Below, piece by piece: positions 60,231-64,000 of a stretch of 64,000 nucleotides of DNA; the stretch's first letter is position 1; the number at the start of each line of letters is the position of its first letter. The stretch covers positions 20,150,001 to 20,214,000 of the forward strand of contig OX485804.1 of assembly GCA_950295325.1 (NCBI GenBank). The letters run 5' to 3'. The stretch comes from Polytrichum commune. Taxonomy: Eukaryota > Streptophyta > Polytrichopsida > Polytrichales > Polytrichaceae. The notes below the pieces were generated by a model, which did no database searches, was not told the DNA's origin, and saw only the letters and a program-made list of their open reading frames with translations. A program made the position numbers and the translations under genes.

Positions 60231-62689
60231 TTGGCCTCACAGCTTGCTCCTTGATGGCTCCTTGATGAGGTTCCAAAGCTTGCCCGCGTGCTCGCTTGTC
60301 ATTGCCACTAGTATGATGAACATGAGATGCATATTGGAGTTGTGAGGAATTGTTGAGGTTGCGTTGTTACATTGTGGTCATGTGTGGAAGATGTTGGTTG
60401 GATTGGAGATGAAATTGGTCATTGTCCAATGACTATGCAAGGATGACAAGAGTTAGTTATATGCTCATGAAGAAATGGGAGGTTCGTGAATGAGGAAGTG
60501 CTAAATGCATGTGAGGGTCAAACGATATTTGCAGAGATGCCATTGCATCATTTATTTCAATTGAAAGCATGCAAGACATTTGACTATCCTAATACAAGAA
60601 CTTGATCAACTATCAAGTTGTCGAATGCTTGATTGGCAATCTTTTTCACTTCATAAGCAAATTATGGGATGCAACCTAGGCCTCCATTAGGTGCGTTAGT
60701 GCCTCCCTCTCGCAATTCTTGATTTGACTCCTTTGCAACAAATTGCACTTGTTGATAGTAGCAAAGTTATCTAATTTCCATGGCAAACTAAATTAAAAGA
60801 AGTAAACATCCCAAGTGCATGTAGAATGCAAGGGGGGTGACAACTTACAAGGGCATATATCAAAAATGAGTAGGAATGACCCATAAAACAGGGGATGATA
60901 CACACAAATGTAGGTGATTTGCACATGTAGGGCCAATCTTCAGAAGATAATTTGACACACATAAAACCCACAAACCCACAAGAAGTGGGGATGATCTACA
61001 CATGCATGATTCACTCATATAAGCAGGAAGGACACACACAAGTGGAAATTATCTACATAATACATATGACTTGCTTTGGTACAAGTGGATATGGAAAGTG
61101 GGTTGCATGTGATGAAGTCCATATATACTCATTAGTATGGATACAAGTAGCTTTTGCAATGATTACAAAATCCAAGGTGCAAGTGGGTAGGAGATTAAGA
61201 AGTGAATATGATGTTAATAAAAAGATGGTTGCAGTTTATTGAAAGGAAAGCAACATTGGAAGAAGTAGAATATTAGTACTACATTTGTGACCACAATTAA
61301 ATAAGATAATTTTATAATCAAGTATGTAATCACCAAACAAAAGTACTCTTACCCACGCCTATCCTCTCATGTCCAGTTTATAGTAGAATTTTGAATTTAA
61401 AAGCTTGCATTTCCTACCAGGCTGAGAGTGCTTAGATAACACCTTGATTGATCCTATGCAAAATAATTACAGCAATATATCATAATTACCTACAACATCT
61501 TAGTCAATTCCTTAGCTACGTTATGCACTTCTGCTTTAGAAGTATCCAGTTGTCAAGCTCTTGTTTTATGGGCCCCAAACCCAATGAAATTGCCCTGGTA
61601 TTGTTTGTTCTCAGTTTCCCCTCTTCCTAGAATGTTTTCTTTGCCTTCAGGTTTCCTACTTCATGAAATTGTAACAGATGGGTTGTGGCAATTAACAGCA
61701 ATTCGATCAAGCCTCATGTTTCAACCACATAAAATCAAACAATCACAAACATCCAAGAAGTGGAAACTACATGACAAATCGGTAGAGATGAGCTCAACAG
61801 AGTTGGAAATCATCAATGACGTAATCTGAATAATGGAGATCACTTTGACACTCAGTCACCACCACATTCATTTAAAATTTAAATATGAAAAGTGTAGCCA
61901 GGGTGGTGGATAGATGACAAAAGTTATGGGCTTAACTTGAAGGTGAATAACTTACTACCCTTAAAATGTTGTGGACTTGCTGAGTGTTTACAAACAAACA
62001 GAAAAGTATGAGGGTCCCTACATAGACAACAATTGAAAGAATATTAAACCTGACAAAATCAAGTGCTCCCATCAAACGTTTAATACGTGTACGAGAACTA
62101 TTGATTGGTAAGTTCAACCAAGCCGCCCCTGGAGAACAGTCTCTTTTATTTTTTTAAATATCTTGAGCAACGAAAGCAAGTTGGAAGGTTTTATTTAAGT
62201 TGTCCTGTAAGTGAGCCCCATATCACTCCTAACCTACTATTAAATAGCCTTCTGTGCTGGAATTATCAAACTAATTACTCTATGAGTTGTTCTTTGTAAA
62301 CTAAGGAATCAGGATATCCTTTCATATGATCATGACATGTACTGCCAATAGAAGTCAAAGAACTGTTAAGAGATAAGTATGTTGGCGATGTGCCAACAGC
62401 CAGACTTGAAATATTATGAATGATGTGCAAATAGTTCAGTAAGTGCTATATATAAGTCTAGATGTTGAGATACAATCTTATTGACAAGATAATCATGAAA
62501 TTATGGAATGAAGGTCATTGATTTACTTCAGATGACTAAGGATCAAGCTACGTCAATTGACTCGGGATTGATTTAAAAGTCAGTTGATTCCCTAGTCAGT
62601 AATGAGCTTCGACTATTTTGAAAGCAGATCCAGAAGTCTTCTCCTAACTCTACACCCATGGAACAAAAATAATAGCATGCTTGAATTGG
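60231..62689. other. intergenic and 3' flank of the right-edge gene
   Basis: AT-rich with short open frames on both strands and no recognisable protein. The part nearest 62690 presumably holds the 3' untranslated region of the minus-strand gene. Confidence 0.35.
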
Positions 62690-64000
62690 TTACCGACATT
62701 CCTTTAATAGATACATGGACGGGCTAAATTGGTCACAGCTTCCTCCAATTACGTGGGTTGCATCTGCCCCACCGCTTAGACGACGGGATGATCTCCCTCT
62801 GACAGGTGTCCCAGCCATGACAAAATCTGAAGACAAGAAGTCCCCTGGAAATGGCTGCCAGGACAGCACAGAACAACTGTGAGGTCACATCCACCAATTC
62901 ATGACTGAGCGACACATAGCAGCAGGCACAAAAGAACACTTCAGTGTAGCAAGACCAACGGAGCAGACCTTACCAGTAGCCAGTTCACAAAAGCGGATGC
63001 TCCAACATCAACCCCATCGTTCAAGCCCTTCATGTTCTCCTTCCAATCGTTAGGGTTCTGACTTGAATCTGTACATGTACGAAAGCCAGATGAAGGGGAG
63101 GGCACCGATTCCGCAGAGGGTAGCTTCGCAAGCACCTCTTCAGCCTCACAGTAAGCAGGGGCATTGTGCTCATCACAATGCTGCATCATTTCTAGTGCAT
63201 CATCCGCTACGTCCTCCTCACAAACCTCTAAACCCTGTGCACAAACAACATCACAGATCAATAAAACTGACATGGTATTAGACTCACAGTGCTATCCCGA
63301 CACACATCCAACAAGATCATGGATCTCAGATCATTAGTATACCTTACTCTTGTAGGAGTTGGATAGAGCCTCAAGGTGATTAACTTAATTGAAAAGCAGA
63401 CAAGGTAGTAAACTCACATCAAAGTAAGAAGGCAGTGGTGCCTCCTTCTGAGCTGATGGAAAGGGCTCCAGGCGCCATGGGGACCTCCATATCGCAGTTG
63501 GGGATGCAAAACTAACGTCACTACTCATGACATTAGCGCTGTCGTGACCACATGTTGCACCCATAACAAATCATTCATCACATGAACAATTCATGCACCT
63601 ACTCCTGCTGGAATTAAACCACATACTCTTGAATTCAAGTAGCAACAACATACGAATGCACACTTTCCACATTGACAAGACAAACAGTAGATTGGCAGTT
63701 AACAGTGCATGAAAGGAATGGCCACAATAACTCACAAGTCGAAATCCTGAAGCCAATCTTTGGAAGGAGTTTGATGACGTACGGCGACACCAGGACTAGC
63801 ACATGTTGTAATCGCACATGAAACAGACCCCCACATGTTGGAAGCAAAGCAGCTACTAGGGGACAAGTTCTCTCTTCTGTCCACAACTTTTGCAGAGATT
63901 GGAAGCCCCACCATGCTTCCTGAGCCCACCAGACCAGCTTCACAGGAGGCCCTCAGTTCACCATAACCATGCTTTCCTCCAACAATCATCACACCTCCAT
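62690..64000 (-). CDS. C-terminal part of an unidentified spliced gene (5' end beyond the window)
   Basis: Four exons join with agreeing GT-AG sites and phases: 64000-63736, 63538-63418, 63234-62974, 62854-62690, about 268 residues before TAA at 62690-62692. The frame is open to the window edge. Readable segments: TPSKDWLQDFDF, IWRSPWRLEPFPSAQ, an acidic Cys/His-containing stretch (CEEDVADDALEMMQHCDE), NPNDWKENMKGLNDG, and a basic C-terminus (AGTPVRGRSSRRLSGG). I recognise no domain and no membrane segment; Ser/Pro richness suggests a partly disordered C-terminal region, perhaps regulatory or nuclear, which is only a guess. Phase agreement over three introns is the main support. Confidence 0.65.

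Overview
The window is nuclear DNA of an intron-rich eukaryote, most likely a green-lineage plant (land plant or streptophyte alga). The basis is a plant-type eRF3 (it carries the CPWWNGP stretch, where animals differ), an RME-8/GRV2-family gene with short GT-AG introns, and intergenic DNA full of small plant-style DNA transposons. I cannot name the species.

Layout: (1) 737-6367 (+) is a complete eRF3 gene of 17 coding exons, encoding a 501-residue translation termination GTPase. (2) 6368-17866 is intergenic: a CCACCCAACA-rich low-complexity tract, a 98-bp Tourist-like MITE, a 1.2-kb element with 14-bp perfect terminal inverted repeats, a 152-bp hairpin element, and dispersed repeats that recur in the opposite orientation near 38-43 kb. 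(3) 17867-36053 (-) is one large gene. I could join 38 exons with every splice phase agreeing, giving about 2,916 codons. It belongs to the RME-8 (DNAJC13 / plant GRV2) endosomal family: PH-like N-terminus, armadillo-like helices and four IWN repeats. The DnaJ domain is absent at its expected place, and a long Ser/Pro-rich segment plus a separate tail is added at the C-terminus. (4) 36054-62689 is a 26-kb repeat-rich intergenic stretch: satellite-like units, a hAT-like MITE with a perfect 8-bp target duplication, a 360-bp foldback, a MULE transposase fragment, a 516-bp Tourist-like MITE with TTA duplication, a 30-bp minisatellite, and clustered AACCGGTT palindromes including a perfect 25-bp stem-loop. 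(5) 62690-64000 (-) is the 3' part of an unidentified spliced gene that runs off the window.

The two main genes are convergent (tail to tail) with about 11.5 kb between them, and nothing suggests they work together: eRF3 acts in translation termination, the RME-8-like protein in endosomal sorting. The most interesting object is the J-domain-less RME-8-like gene. No CRISPR, tRNA, rRNA or intact virus-like element was seen.
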